Source of the DNA: Paraburkholderia guartelaensis
GTDB lineage: Bacteria > Pseudomonadota > Gammaproteobacteria > Burkholderiales > Burkholderiaceae
Assembly (NCBI RefSeq): GCF_004353905.1
Contig: NZ_SMOD01000007.1
Span: 1-64,000, forward strand
Direction of reading: 5' to 3'
DNA: 64,000 nt
The position numbers and the translations under genes are program-made. Position 1 is the stretch's first letter. The number at the start of each line of letters is the position of its first letter. Under the pieces are notes generated by a model. It was not told the DNA's origin. It searched no databases and saw only the letters and a program-made list of their open reading frames with translations. Shown here piece by piece: positions 21,814-29,735 of this stretch.

Positions 21814-22683
21814 ATGAAAAAGACTAATATTCATCAGTACTGCGATTGGATAAGACGGGGAGCAGGCATGTGCGCGGTGGGCGCGGGCGTTTTATTCCCC
21901 GCGATCTCTGCGCACGCCGCAGGCGATGCCATCAATCCGGTGATCCTGCTCGCCGATGCACCTTTGCCGGCGAGCGGGGCTGAGGGCTTCGGGGCTTTCA
22001 GCGCGCCGGTTGCGGCGCAATCGCCCGCTGCAGGCACCTTGTCGACAACTGATTCGGAGTCCGACTCAGTTACATTGGCGAGCGACGTTTCTACCGTGTT
22101 CGCGCCGAACGATTGCATTAGCCGTACGGGCAGCGCGTGTTTCCGGGGCAACGGCGGCGGCCATGGCGGCTCGGGTTCATCGAGCGGCGGTAACGGAAGC
22201 AGCGGCGGCGGTGCGGGCGCCGCGACGGCCAGCACGGGAGGGCTTGGCCGCAGCGGCAGCCCTGGCGTGGGAGGGAGGGGACCGAGCGGTTCGGGAGGCG
22301 GTTCCAGCAACTCCGGCGGCGGGAAAGGCGGTGGTGGCAACAGCGGTAGTGGCAACAGCGGTGGTAGCAACAACGGCGGTGGCAACAACGGCGGTAGCAA
22401 CAACGGCGGTAGCAACAGCGGTGGTGGCAACAACGGTGGCGGCAATAACGGCGGCGGAAGCAGCAACGGCGGCAGTTCAGGCGGCTGTGGCTGCGGCAGC
22501 CACGGCGGATCGGCAAGCGGCCCTTCGGGCGGCTCCGCAGGCGGCTCCGCAGGCGGCTTTGGCGGGGGTTTCGGCGGATTCGGCGGTGGCTTCGGAGGTG
22601 GATTCGGCAAAGGTGGACCGTCGAGCGGCCCGGGCGGCGGGTACGGCGGCGGACACGGTGGCGGCCATGGCAGCGGTCATTGA
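21814..22683 (+). CDS. Exported Gly/Ser/Asn-rich repeat protein
   Basis: A 289-residue low-complexity protein. It starts with a signal-peptide-like region (RRGAGMCAVGAGVLFPAISAHA) and an acidic/Ser region to about residue 105, with the pair CISRTGSACF. From there on it is almost pure Gly with Ser and Asn. The central part is a pentapeptide repeat of the GGSNN/GGGNN type, followed by a CGCGSHGG segment, a GGFGGGFGG block and a His-containing tail (GGGHGGGHGSGH). GGGGAG precedes ATG 21814. No domain is recognised. Possible roles include a surface or matrix component or metal binding through the tail; this is speculation from composition. Confidence 0.75.
   Translation: MKKTNIHQYCDWIRRGAGMCAVGAGVLFPAISAHAAGDAINPVILLADAPLPASGAEGFGAFSAPVAAQSPAAGTLSTTDSESDSVTLASDVSTVFAPNDCISRTGSACFRGNGGGHGGSGSSSGGNGSSGGGAGAATASTGGLGRSGSPGVGGRGPSGSGGGSSNSGGGKGGGGNSGSGNSGGSNNGGGNNGGSNNGGSNSGGGNNGGGNNGGGSSNGGSSGGCGCGSHGGSASGPSGGSAGGSAGGFGGGFGGFGGGFGGGFGKGGPSSGPGGGYGGGHGGGHGSGH
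22333..22465 (+). repeat. 15-bp in-frame tandem repeat
   Basis: About nine degenerate copies of a 15-bp unit, roughly GGCGGTRGCAACAAC, encode the GGSNN/GGGNN pentapeptides. Copies differ mainly at third codon positions and by Ser/Gly and Ser/Asn exchanges. Such tracts can change copy number by recombination or slippage without breaking the frame. Confidence 0.85.
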
Positions 22684-22924
22684 ACCTGTACGGCGGTGCA
22701 GGCAGACCGCCGCAGCCACTCCGATCTGGCGCGACGGCCAGGCGCGCCAGTCCTGGCGTCGGCGGCGGCGTCCCGGTCCCCCGGCCGGGCACCGCCGCCG
22801 TGGGCCGGTCGCCGGATACGCGATGCGCGTGGCGGTCCCAGGTGGCCACACCGGATGCCTGCTCACCATACGCCGGCGCAGACCATGACCGCTTTCGCCA
22901 GGCGCGTACCCAACCGCTCGCGCC

Positions 22925-23770
22925 CTACAGCATCTCCAGCGGACGCTTGCTGCGCGGCGGCTTGAAATACGCGTCGAGCGCCGCGTGCTCTTGCGCGCCG
23001 AGCACTAGGTCGAGCGCCGCGCGGTTGTCGCGCACATGCTCAACGCGTCCCGCCTTCGGAATCGCGCAGACCCCGCTTTGGCCCAGCACCCACGCCATCG
23101 CCACGCGATAGACCGACACCCCGTGCGCGTGAGCGATGTCGTCGAGCGGCGAGCGCCTCGGCAAGCGCGCGTGATCGACAGGGCTATACGCCATCACCGG
23201 CATGCGATGCGCGGCGCTCCACGGCAGCAGGTCGAATTCCGCGCCACGCCGCGCGACGTTGTAGAGAATCTGATTGGTCGCGCACGCCTCGCCGCCCGTG
23301 GTGGCGAACAGCTCCTCCATGTCGTCGGTATCGAAGTTGCTCACGCCCCAGTGCCGGATCTTGCCCGCGCGCACGAGCGCCTCGAACCCTTCGACCGTCT
23401 CTTCGAGCGGCACCCCGCCGCGCCAGTGCAGCAGATAGAGATCGAGCCGGTCGGTGCCGAGGCGTTTCAGGCTCGCCTCGCACGCGCGCGCAACGCCGCT
23501 GCGGCTCGCGTTGTGCGGATACACCTTGCTCACGAGAAACACCTCGTCGCGCAGCCCCTGCAACGCCTCGCCGACGAGGCGCTCGGTCGCGCCGTCGCCG
23601 TACATCTCGGCGGTGTCGATGAGCGTCATGCCGAGCGCCACGCCTTCGCGCAGCGCGGCAATTTCCGCCGCGCGGTGCGCGCTGCGCTCGCCCATTTCCC
23701 ATGTGCCCTGCCCGAGCTTCGGAATGCGTTCGCCGTCCGGCAATGCGACGCTTGCGATATCGGTCGTCAT
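22925..23770 (-). CDS. Aldo/keto reductase
   Basis: A 281-residue NADPH-dependent oxidoreductase of the AKR superfamily, similar to YeaE/YtbE-type proteins. Catalytic-tetrad motifs are visible: DTAEMYGDG (Asp and Tyr near residue 55), LVSKVYPHNAS (Lys) and YLLHWRG (His). The C-terminal cofactor region has AIPKAGRVEHVRDN. ATG 23770 has AAAGGAGATC immediately before it. The substrate is unknown. It is transcribed divergently from the GntR-type regulator, with 157 bp between them, so it is one possible target. Confidence 0.93.
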   Translation of the reverse strand: MTTDIASVALPDGERIPKLGQGTWEMGERSAHRAAEIAALREGVALGMTLIDTAEMYGDGATERLVGEALQGLRDEVFLVSKVYPHNASRSGVARACEASLKRLGTDRLDLYLLHWRGGVPLEETVEGFEALVRAGKIRHWGVSNFDTDDMEELFATTGGEACATNQILYNVARRGAEFDLLPWSAAHRMPVMAYSPVDHARLPRRSPLDDIAHAHGVSVYRVAMAWVLGQSGVCAIPKAGRVEHVRDNRAALDLVLGAQEHAALDAYFKPPRSKRPLEML

Positions 23771-23927
23771 GATCTCCTTTGCGCGCCGCAACGGCGCTGA
23801 CTGGCAAAGAACGGCCAGTGTATCGCCTCGCGCGCAATGCGGTCATACGCACTCTCGCAAGCCGTTCATTTCCTCGATTGCGCATCGATGACATAAAATT
23901 GCCGTTCGCCTTTCATGCCTGCCTCCC

Positions 23928-24674
23928 ATGAACGCACCCACGGAAGACCGCTGGCGCGACCTGCGCCCGGACCCGGACAACGACACGCCGCTCTATTTGC
24001 AGCTCGCGCGCAAGCTGAGCGTCGCGATTCACGACAATCGCTGGAACGCGGGCGAAGCCCTGCCTTCGGAACGCGTCCTCGCGGAGTCGCTCGGCGTTTC
24101 GCGCATCACGGCGCGCAAGGCGATCGCGCTGCTCGTCGAGCAGGGCCTGATTCGCCGCACGCAAGGCGCGGGCAGCTTCATCACGCCGCGCATCGAAGAC
24201 CCGCTCTCGCGCCTCACGAGCTTCAGCGAGATGCTGCGCCAGCGCGGCTTCACGCCGAGCTCGCGCTGGCTCTCGCGCGAAATCCAGCCCGCGAGCCGCG
24301 ACGAAGTCATCCAGCTCGGGCTCTCGCCGGCGGCGGCCGTCACGCGCCTGAAGCGCCTGCGTCTCGCCGACGGCATCGTCATGGCCGTCGAGAACTCCAC
24401 CTTCCCCGCCGCGCTGATTCCCGACCCGAACGCGATCGGCGACTCGCTCTACAGCTTTCTCGAACAGCGCGGGCTGTCGATCGTGCGTGCGCTGCAACAC
24501 TTCCGCGCCGTGAACGCGAGCGAGGAGATCGCGCGCCAGATGAGCATCGCGACCAACGAGGCACTGTTGCTCATCACGCGCGTGGGCTATACCGCCGATC
24601 AGCGCGCCATCGAACTCACCGATACCTACTGCCGCAACGACTATTACGATTTCGTCGCGGAATTGCGCAAGTAG
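23928..24674 (+). CDS. GntR-family regulator, HutC/UTRA subfamily
   Basis: A 248-residue transcription factor. The N-terminal winged helix-turn-helix contains PLYLQLARKL, ALPSERVLAESLGVSRITARKA and GSFIT. The UTRA effector domain follows from about residue 95 and ends TDTYCRNDYYDFVAEL. This build is shared with NagR/DasR/PhnF regulators, which sense amino-sugar phosphates or other small molecules, but no amino-sugar genes are nearby. Its divergent neighbour is the aldo/keto reductase and its convergent neighbour the CoA-transferase. Confidence 0.93.
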   Translation: MNAPTEDRWRDLRPDPDNDTPLYLQLARKLSVAIHDNRWNAGEALPSERVLAESLGVSRITARKAIALLVEQGLIRRTQGAGSFITPRIEDPLSRLTSFSEMLRQRGFTPSSRWLSREIQPASRDEVIQLGLSPAAAVTRLKRLRLADGIVMAVENSTFPAALIPDPNAIGDSLYSFLEQRGLSIVRALQHFRAVNASEEIARQMSIATNEALLLITRVGYTADQRAIELTDTYCRNDYYDFVAELRK

Positions 24675-24695
24675 TCCGCGAAAACGCGGCAGCGT

Positions 24696-26123
24696 CTAGT
24701 CGTTCCAGACCGGCGCATCGCTGCCGATCGGCACCGGCGGCCGCACGTGAAACGCAGGCGTGAGTTCGAGCCGCTCGGCGGGCGCCACCGCGCGCACGCG
24801 CCCGAACGGCGAATCCATTTCCTCCAGACAATCGGCGAGATCGGCGGCGCCCACCTCGGGTGCCTGCTGGCCGTCCTCGAGCGTGCCCATCGTCTGCAGC
24901 CAGCGGCCCGTTTGCGCGAGCGAAAGGCGCACGTGCCAGCTGCCGCCTTCGCGCATGCGCCGCGCAAGCGCGACCATCGCGCCGAACGCCGCGAGATAGC
25001 CCGTCGCGTGATCGAGCGCCTGGCACGGCAGCGGCCGGGCCGTGGTGAACGGCTGCGCGCCTGCTGCGCCGTCGCCGTGTTTTGCTGCGGCGACGCTCTC
25101 GGCCCACACGATGCCGCTCGCCGACTGCACGAGGCTGTCGAAGCCACGCCGCTCGCGCCACGGCCCGCGGTGCCCATACGCGCTGATCGACACGCACACG
25201 ATGCCGGGCCGCACCTGCGCGAGCGCTTCGGGCGCGAATCCGCGCGCGGCGAGCGCACCTGGCCGGTAGCCTTGAACGAACACATCGGCATCGCGCGCGA
25301 GTGCGCGTAACTGCTCGCACGCGGCTGCGTCACGCAGGTCGAGCGTGGCCGAGCGCTTGCTGCGGCCGTTGTCGATCACGAGCGGAGCGATGTTCGGCAG
25401 ATGCGGGCCGTTGATGAGCAGCACGTCCGCGCCGTGTTGACCGAGCGTGCGCCCCGCCACCGGCCCCGCGATGATGCGCGTGAGGTCGAGCACGCGCACA
25501 CCCTCCAGAGGACGCGCGCCGTCGCCCGCTCGCGGCGCCTCGGCCGGCGCGTCGCCGATGCGCTCGATCTCGAAGAGCGGCAGGCTCGCCACGGCCTTCG
25601 CCTGCTCGTGCGCGGCCCATTCGCGCGGCGCGCGCACGAGCGCGGCGCACAGACCCGCTTGCGCAAGTGCGTCGTCGAGCGCCGCGCCTTCCCAGCCAAG
25701 GATCGCGCGCGCCACGGCGTCGCGGTCGTCCGCGCATTGGAGCACGCGCAGGATGCCTGCAAGGTGATGCGGGAAATTCGCGTGCAGCTGGACCCAGCGG
25801 CCGTCGCCGGTCGGGAAGTGGCCCGTCACCGGATGACGCAGCTCCGTGGGCGGCTTGCCGTCCACGCTCAAATAGCGCTCGCTGCGAAACGCGGCGAGCG
25901 AGCGGCGCACATCGATCGCCACGCGCTGCGCCCCGCCCGTGCGCAGCGCGTGCAGTTGCGCCGCCGCGAGCCCCGCCGCGCCGATGCTCGCCGCCGCGAG
26001 CGTGCCCACGCGAAAGATCGAGGGCAGGCCCGGATCGGCGCCTTCCATGTCGAGCCAGTCGAGCGCGGACGGGTCGCAGCCCGCCAGCATCCAGAGGTGT
26101 TCGAGCGCGTCGCGTGGCGTCAT
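24696..26123 (-). CDS. CaiB/BaiF family (class III) CoA-transferase
   Basis: A 475-residue CoA-transferase family protein. The canonical fold signature is in the second half: PLEGVRVLDLTRIIAGPVAGRTL near residue 215, GADVLLINGP and FVQGYRPGALAARGF. The N-terminal 200 residues are a further, weaker CaiB-like half, so it belongs to the long form of the family. The class III catalytic Asp normally sits shortly after the GYRPG-type motif and was not resolved by eye. ATG 26123 has AAAGGA upstream; longer in-frame starts exist (26183, 26210). It is divergent from the HTH-citrate synthase fusion, suggesting that the two handle related acyl-CoAs. Confidence 0.88.
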   Translation of the reverse strand: MTPRDALEHLWMLAGCDPSALDWLDMEGADPGLPSIFRVGTLAAASIGAAGLAAAQLHALRTGGAQRVAIDVRRSLAAFRSERYLSVDGKPPTELRHPVTGHFPTGDGRWVQLHANFPHHLAGILRVLQCADDRDAVARAILGWEGAALDDALAQAGLCAALVRAPREWAAHEQAKAVASLPLFEIERIGDAPAEAPRAGDGARPLEGVRVLDLTRIIAGPVAGRTLGQHGADVLLINGPHLPNIAPLVIDNGRSKRSATLDLRDAAACEQLRALARDADVFVQGYRPGALAARGFAPEALAQVRPGIVCVSISAYGHRGPWRERRGFDSLVQSASGIVWAESVAAAKHGDGAAGAQPFTTARPLPCQALDHATGYLAAFGAMVALARRMREGGSWHVRLSLAQTGRWLQTMGTLEDGQQAPEVGAADLADCLEEMDSPFGRVRAVAPAERLELTPAFHVRPPVPIGSDAPVWND

Positions 26124-26207
26124 GGCGAGCAGTCCTTTTGCGAGGGAAGCGGAAAGAAAACGAGCCGAAGTGATGTCACGCATCGTCGCGCCGCTCGAAT
26201 CCCGGCT

Positions 26208-26238
26208 CAATCTTGATTATCATGATCAACATAGATTG
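26208..26238. promoter_or_regulatory. Candidate operator between CoA-transferase and HTH-citrate synthase genes
   Basis: In the 144-bp divergent gap, TTGAT (26213) and ATCAA (26225) form an inner dyad with a 7-bp spacer. CAATC (26208) and GATTG (26234) form a wider imperfect dyad around it. This AT-rich island stands out against GC-rich flanks. The HTH domain of the adjacent gene product is the obvious candidate ligand. Confidence 0.4.
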
Positions 26239-26267
26239 ATTTCTCCGGTTCCAGGAGGCGAGCCACC

Positions 26268-27518
26268 ATGTCCAGCTATATGACCGCGGAACAAGCGGCT
26301 GCCGAACTCGGCATCAACCGCGCCACGCTCTACGCCTACGTGAGCCGCGGACTCATCGCCTCGGCGCCCTCGCCCAATGGCCGCCACAACCGCTACGACG
26401 CCGCCGAGGTGCGGCGCCTCGCGCGCCGCAAGGCCGACGGCAAGCGCGCGGGCAAGGTCGCGCAGAAGGTGCTCGACTGGGGCGTGCCCGTGCTCGAATC
26501 GTCGATCACGCTGATCGCCGACGGCAAGCTCTTTTATCGCGGCGAGGACGCCCTCGCGCTCGCGCGTCAGGCCTCGCTCGAAGAGGTCGCGGCGCTGCTC
26601 TGGCAATGCGCGCCACGCCGCGTGCTGCAGGCGCCCGAGGCGCCCATCGCGGCCGCGCAATGGTCGGCATGGCTGAAGATATGGAGTGGGCACACGCCGC
26701 TCGAACGCGCGCTCGTGCTGTTGCCTGCCGCCGCGGCGCAAATGCCGCGCATCTGGGCGCAGGGCCGTGACGCGCAAATCGACACCGGTGCGATGCTCAT
26801 GCGCCTGCTCGCTGCGGCGCTCGTTTCCGCCGCGCCGTCGAACGAGCCGCTGCACCGTCAGCTAGGCGAGGCTTGGGGGGTGCGCTCGCGCGCGCAAACC
26901 GACTTGCTGCGCGCCGCGCTCGTGCTGTGCGCGGACCACGAACTGAACGCCTCGACGTTCACGGTGCGCTGCATCACCTCCACCGGCACGCATCTGTTCG
27001 GCGCGGCGACGGGCGGCCTGGCCGCCCTGGCCGGGCCGCGCCACGGCGGCGAGACCACGCGCGTGGCTGCGCTCTTCGACGAAGCCGCACGCGCCGACGA
27101 CCTGCATCGCTATCTTGCCGACCGTCTCGCGCCCGACGAACTCGGCGCGGCCGTGCCGCTCTCCGGCTTCGGCCACCCGCTCTATCCCGATGGCGACCCG
27201 CGCGCGCGCCTGTTGCTGGACCTGCTCGCGCAACGCGCGCCGGCGCGCTCGCCGATGGACGAAGTCGACGCGCTTGCCCAGGCCGTGGCCGAGACGAGCG
27301 GCGCGCGTCCGACGCTCGACTACGCGCTCGCGGCCATCGAGCGCGTGCTGGGGCTGCCGCGCGGCGCTGCGTTCACGCTGTTCGCCGCGGGCCGCGTGAC
27401 GGGCTGGATCGCGCACGCGCTCGAGCAGACGGCCGATGGCCGGCTGATCCGCCCGCGCGCACGCTACGTGGGGGAAATGGCGGGCGACACGAGACATGCC
27501 GTGCCGCACATCGCGTAA
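26268..27518 (+). CDS. Citrate synthase-like enzyme with N-terminal MerR-type helix-turn-helix
   Basis: A 416-residue fusion. Residues 1-60 are a MerR/excisionase-like DNA-binding domain (TAEQAAAELGINRATLYAYVSRGLI, then RYDAAEVRRL). The rest is a citrate synthase fold. The three catalytic positions appear to be kept: His in ADHELNAST near residue 224, His in GFGHPLY near 301 and Asp in PTLDYAL near 350. The CoA and substrate region RLIRPRARYVG is also present. It could condense an acyl-CoA with an oxoacid, or use the fold as a metabolite sensor controlling the divergent CoA-transferase. GGAGGCGAGCCACC precedes the ATG. Confidence 0.9.
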   Translation: MSSYMTAEQAAAELGINRATLYAYVSRGLIASAPSPNGRHNRYDAAEVRRLARRKADGKRAGKVAQKVLDWGVPVLESSITLIADGKLFYRGEDALALARQASLEEVAALLWQCAPRRVLQAPEAPIAAAQWSAWLKIWSGHTPLERALVLLPAAAAQMPRIWAQGRDAQIDTGAMLMRLLAAALVSAAPSNEPLHRQLGEAWGVRSRAQTDLLRAALVLCADHELNASTFTVRCITSTGTHLFGAATGGLAALAGPRHGGETTRVAALFDEAARADDLHRYLADRLAPDELGAAVPLSGFGHPLYPDGDPRARLLLDLLAQRAPARSPMDEVDALAQAVAETSGARPTLDYALAAIERVLGLPRGAAFTLFAAGRVTGWIAHALEQTADGRLIRPRARYVGEMAGDTRHAVPHIA

Positions 27519-27542
27519 CACGCCCGGCAAGGTCAACCCGGC

Positions 27543-27923
27543 TCAACCCGCGGCCCGGACACCCCACTGCCCGCGCTGCACCCAGCCGCGCAACGCCTCG
27601 CCGATGCGCGCCGCTACGCCGCTCGCACCCGCCGCGCGTACGCGTTCCACGTCGACTGGCGCCACCGTCCATGCCGGCGCATCGGCGCTTGCGCCGCCCA
27701 GCGCCAGCACGAAACGCGCCCCTTCGCGGCCCGCGCTCACGTGCACGCGCACGCCCGCGTCAAGTCCGATCGACTCGCCGGCGCGCAGCCAGTAGTCGCC
27801 GGCGTCGCCCGCGATCGTGAGCCAGAGTTCGCCTTCGCTCACATGCAATTGCATTGCCTGGGCGAGCCGCCAGGTTTCGACGGGCTCGCCGTGTTCCAGT
27901 TCGAAGATTCGGATTTCGCGCAT
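27543..27923 (-). CDS. DUF2917 family protein
   Basis: A 126-residue protein with a small cupin-like core: MREIRIFELEHGEPVETW, then LHVSEGELWLTIAGDAGDYWLRAGESI, typical of DUF2917. No signal peptide or membrane segment is seen. Its function is unknown. ATG 27923 has AAGGAG 7 bp upstream. It is divergent from the MocR regulator gene, and the gap between them carries repeated GAACAGT sites, so it is a likely target of that regulator. Confidence 0.85.
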   Translation of the reverse strand: MREIRIFELEHGEPVETWRLAQAMQLHVSEGELWLTIAGDAGDYWLRAGESIGLDAGVRVHVSAGREGARFVLALGGASADAPAWTVAPVDVERVRAAGASGVAARIGEALRGWVQRGQWGVRAAG

Positions 27924-28025
27924 TGCCGTGCTCCTTGCAGACTGGCCGCCGAGTCCCCCTCGCACGGCCACCGGAAGGCTTGCCGCAAAGGACTTGAAGC
28001 GCCTTGCCGGTAGGAGCATTATTGC

Positions 28026-28099
28026 GAACAGTGGCGCACGATCCCATGTACAGTTCCGAACAGTTCATCTGGAACTGTGCAGCCAAAAAACCGAACAGT
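28026..28099. promoter_or_regulatory. Repeated GAACAGT operator-like sites
   Basis: GAACAGT occurs three times in the same orientation (28026, 28058, 28093; spacing 32 and 35 bp). A perfect dyad ACAGTTCC (28050)/GGAACTGT (28071) overlaps the middle copy. MocR-type regulators typically bind direct repeats in their divergent promoter regions, which this arrangement fits. Confidence 0.6.
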
Positions 28100-28149
28100 C
28101 ACTGCCGTTCCAAGCCGCAGCCTGACATGGCGTACCCAGCGAGACCCAG

Positions 28150-29607
28150 ATGAAACTCGAACTCGACCGCGCGAGCAACGTGCCGCTTACCGACCAGATC
28201 GTCACCGGCGTGCAGACGTGGATCCGCTCGCGAGCCGCGCACCCGGGTTCCCGGCTGCCGTCCATCCGCCAGTTCGCCACCGACTACGCCATCAGCCGCT
28301 TTCCCGTGATCGAGGCCTATGACCGGCTCGTCTCGCTCGGCTATCTCGACTCGCGCCATGGCTCGGGCTTTTACGTGAGCGAGCACGCGCGCTCGGGACT
28401 CTCCGGCATGGGCACCTGCGACCTCTCGAATGCCGCCGACGAATCGGGCCATCTACTCAGCCAGCTCGAACGCGCGGACGAGCTGCTGCAGCTCGACAGC
28501 GGCTCGATCCCGCAGGCTTGGCGCGACATCGACGCGCTCGGCCAGGCGATCCGCCATGTGTCGCGCAGCGATCCCGCGAGCCTCGTCGACTACGGCACGC
28601 CAACGGGCGACGCCACGCTGCGCGAGCATCTGCGCAACCGGCTCGCGCCGCTTGGCATCGTCGCCGATACGCAGCAGATCCTCGTCACCGAAGGCGCGAG
28701 CGAAGGCCTCGACCTGCTCATGCGCTACATGCTCAAGCCCGGCGACACGGTATTCGTCGAAGACCCCGGCTACTACAACCTGTACGGTCTGCTCAAGCTG
28801 CACGGCGTGCGCCTCGTGGGCATTCGCCGCACGACAAGCGGGCCCGATCTGGACCATTTGCACGCCATGCTCGCCGAGCACCATCCGCGCGCATTCTTCG
28901 TCAACACGGTGTTCCACAACCCGACCGGCTCGACGATCTCGCCGCCTGTCGCGTTCCGCTTGCTGCAGCTCGCGCGCGAGCACCGCTTCACGATCGTCGA
29001 AGATGACATCTACGCCGACTTCCAGGCCGACCCCACCGACCGCCTCGCGGCGCTCGACCAGTTCGAGCACGTCGTGTACGTGGGCGGCCTGTCCAAGACG
29101 CTCTCCTCGGCGCTGCGCGTGGGCTACGTCGTGGCCAACCCGGCGATCGTGCGCGATCTCGCGGCCATCAAGGCGCTCACCACCATCAGCGGATCGCGCT
29201 TCACGCAGGCCGTGGCCGCCACGCTGCTCGAGCGCGGCGCGTACCGCAAATACCTCGAACGGTTGCGCCGGCGCATCGCCGAAGCGCAAGGGTCGGCGAT
29301 GCGCACGCTCGAAGCGCATGGGTGGGAGCTGTTCGGCGGGGCTTCGTCGGCGTCATCGGCCACAGCGGCCAGCGCGGGGCGCGGCTATGCGCAAACGGGC
29401 GGCAAGTTCGTCTGGGCGCGCGTGCCGCACGTGGAGGATTCCACGCGCCTCGCAGCCTGCGGCGGGCCGCTCGGGGTGGCGGTCTCGCCGGGCAGCCACT
29501 TCCGCCCGCAAGGCGAGCCGAGCCCGTGGATCCGCATCAACGTGGCGCTCACGCTCGACCCGCGCGCCCAGGCCTTCTTCGCGGCGGCAGCGCAGCTCGA
29601 CGGATAA
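28150..29607 (+). CDS. MocR-type transcription regulator (GntR HTH fused to aminotransferase fold)
   Basis: A 485-residue regulator. Residues 1-75 are a GntR winged HTH (VPLTDQIVTGVQTWI, GSRLPSIRQFATDYAISRFPVIEAYDRL, HGSGFYV). From about residue 120 on it has a fold-type I aminotransferase domain with GASEGLDLL, FHNPTGSTISP and VGGLSKTLSSALRVGY, where the PLP-binding Lys lies near residue 316. Such proteins usually sense PLP or amino compounds and act on the divergent gene, here DUF2917. A Ser/Ala-rich insert around residue 400 is unusual. No pdx genes are adjacent. Confidence 0.93.
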   Translation: MKLELDRASNVPLTDQIVTGVQTWIRSRAAHPGSRLPSIRQFATDYAISRFPVIEAYDRLVSLGYLDSRHGSGFYVSEHARSGLSGMGTCDLSNAADESGHLLSQLERADELLQLDSGSIPQAWRDIDALGQAIRHVSRSDPASLVDYGTPTGDATLREHLRNRLAPLGIVADTQQILVTEGASEGLDLLMRYMLKPGDTVFVEDPGYYNLYGLLKLHGVRLVGIRRTTSGPDLDHLHAMLAEHHPRAFFVNTVFHNPTGSTISPPVAFRLLQLAREHRFTIVEDDIYADFQADPTDRLAALDQFEHVVYVGGLSKTLSSALRVGYVVANPAIVRDLAAIKALTTISGSRFTQAVAATLLERGAYRKYLERLRRRIAEAQGSAMRTLEAHGWELFGGASSASSATAASAGRGYAQTGGKFVWARVPHVEDSTRLAACGGPLGVAVSPGSHFRPQGEPSPWIRINVALTLDPRAQAFFAAAAQLDG

Positions 29608-29735
29608 ACGCGCAGGCGCCGGACGCACGGCGCAGGCGCCGCCTACGTCACATAGGCGTCAGCGGGCCCGGCCGACTGCGCGCGCACGCCGTTTTCCCTA
29701 CAATGGCGCTTGCCTGCGCGCCCCACTCCTCGCCC

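Noticed and set aside
23928..24674. NagR-type regulator of amino-sugar use
   Set aside because: The domain layout fits, but no nag genes are in the neighbourhood, so the specific name was not used.
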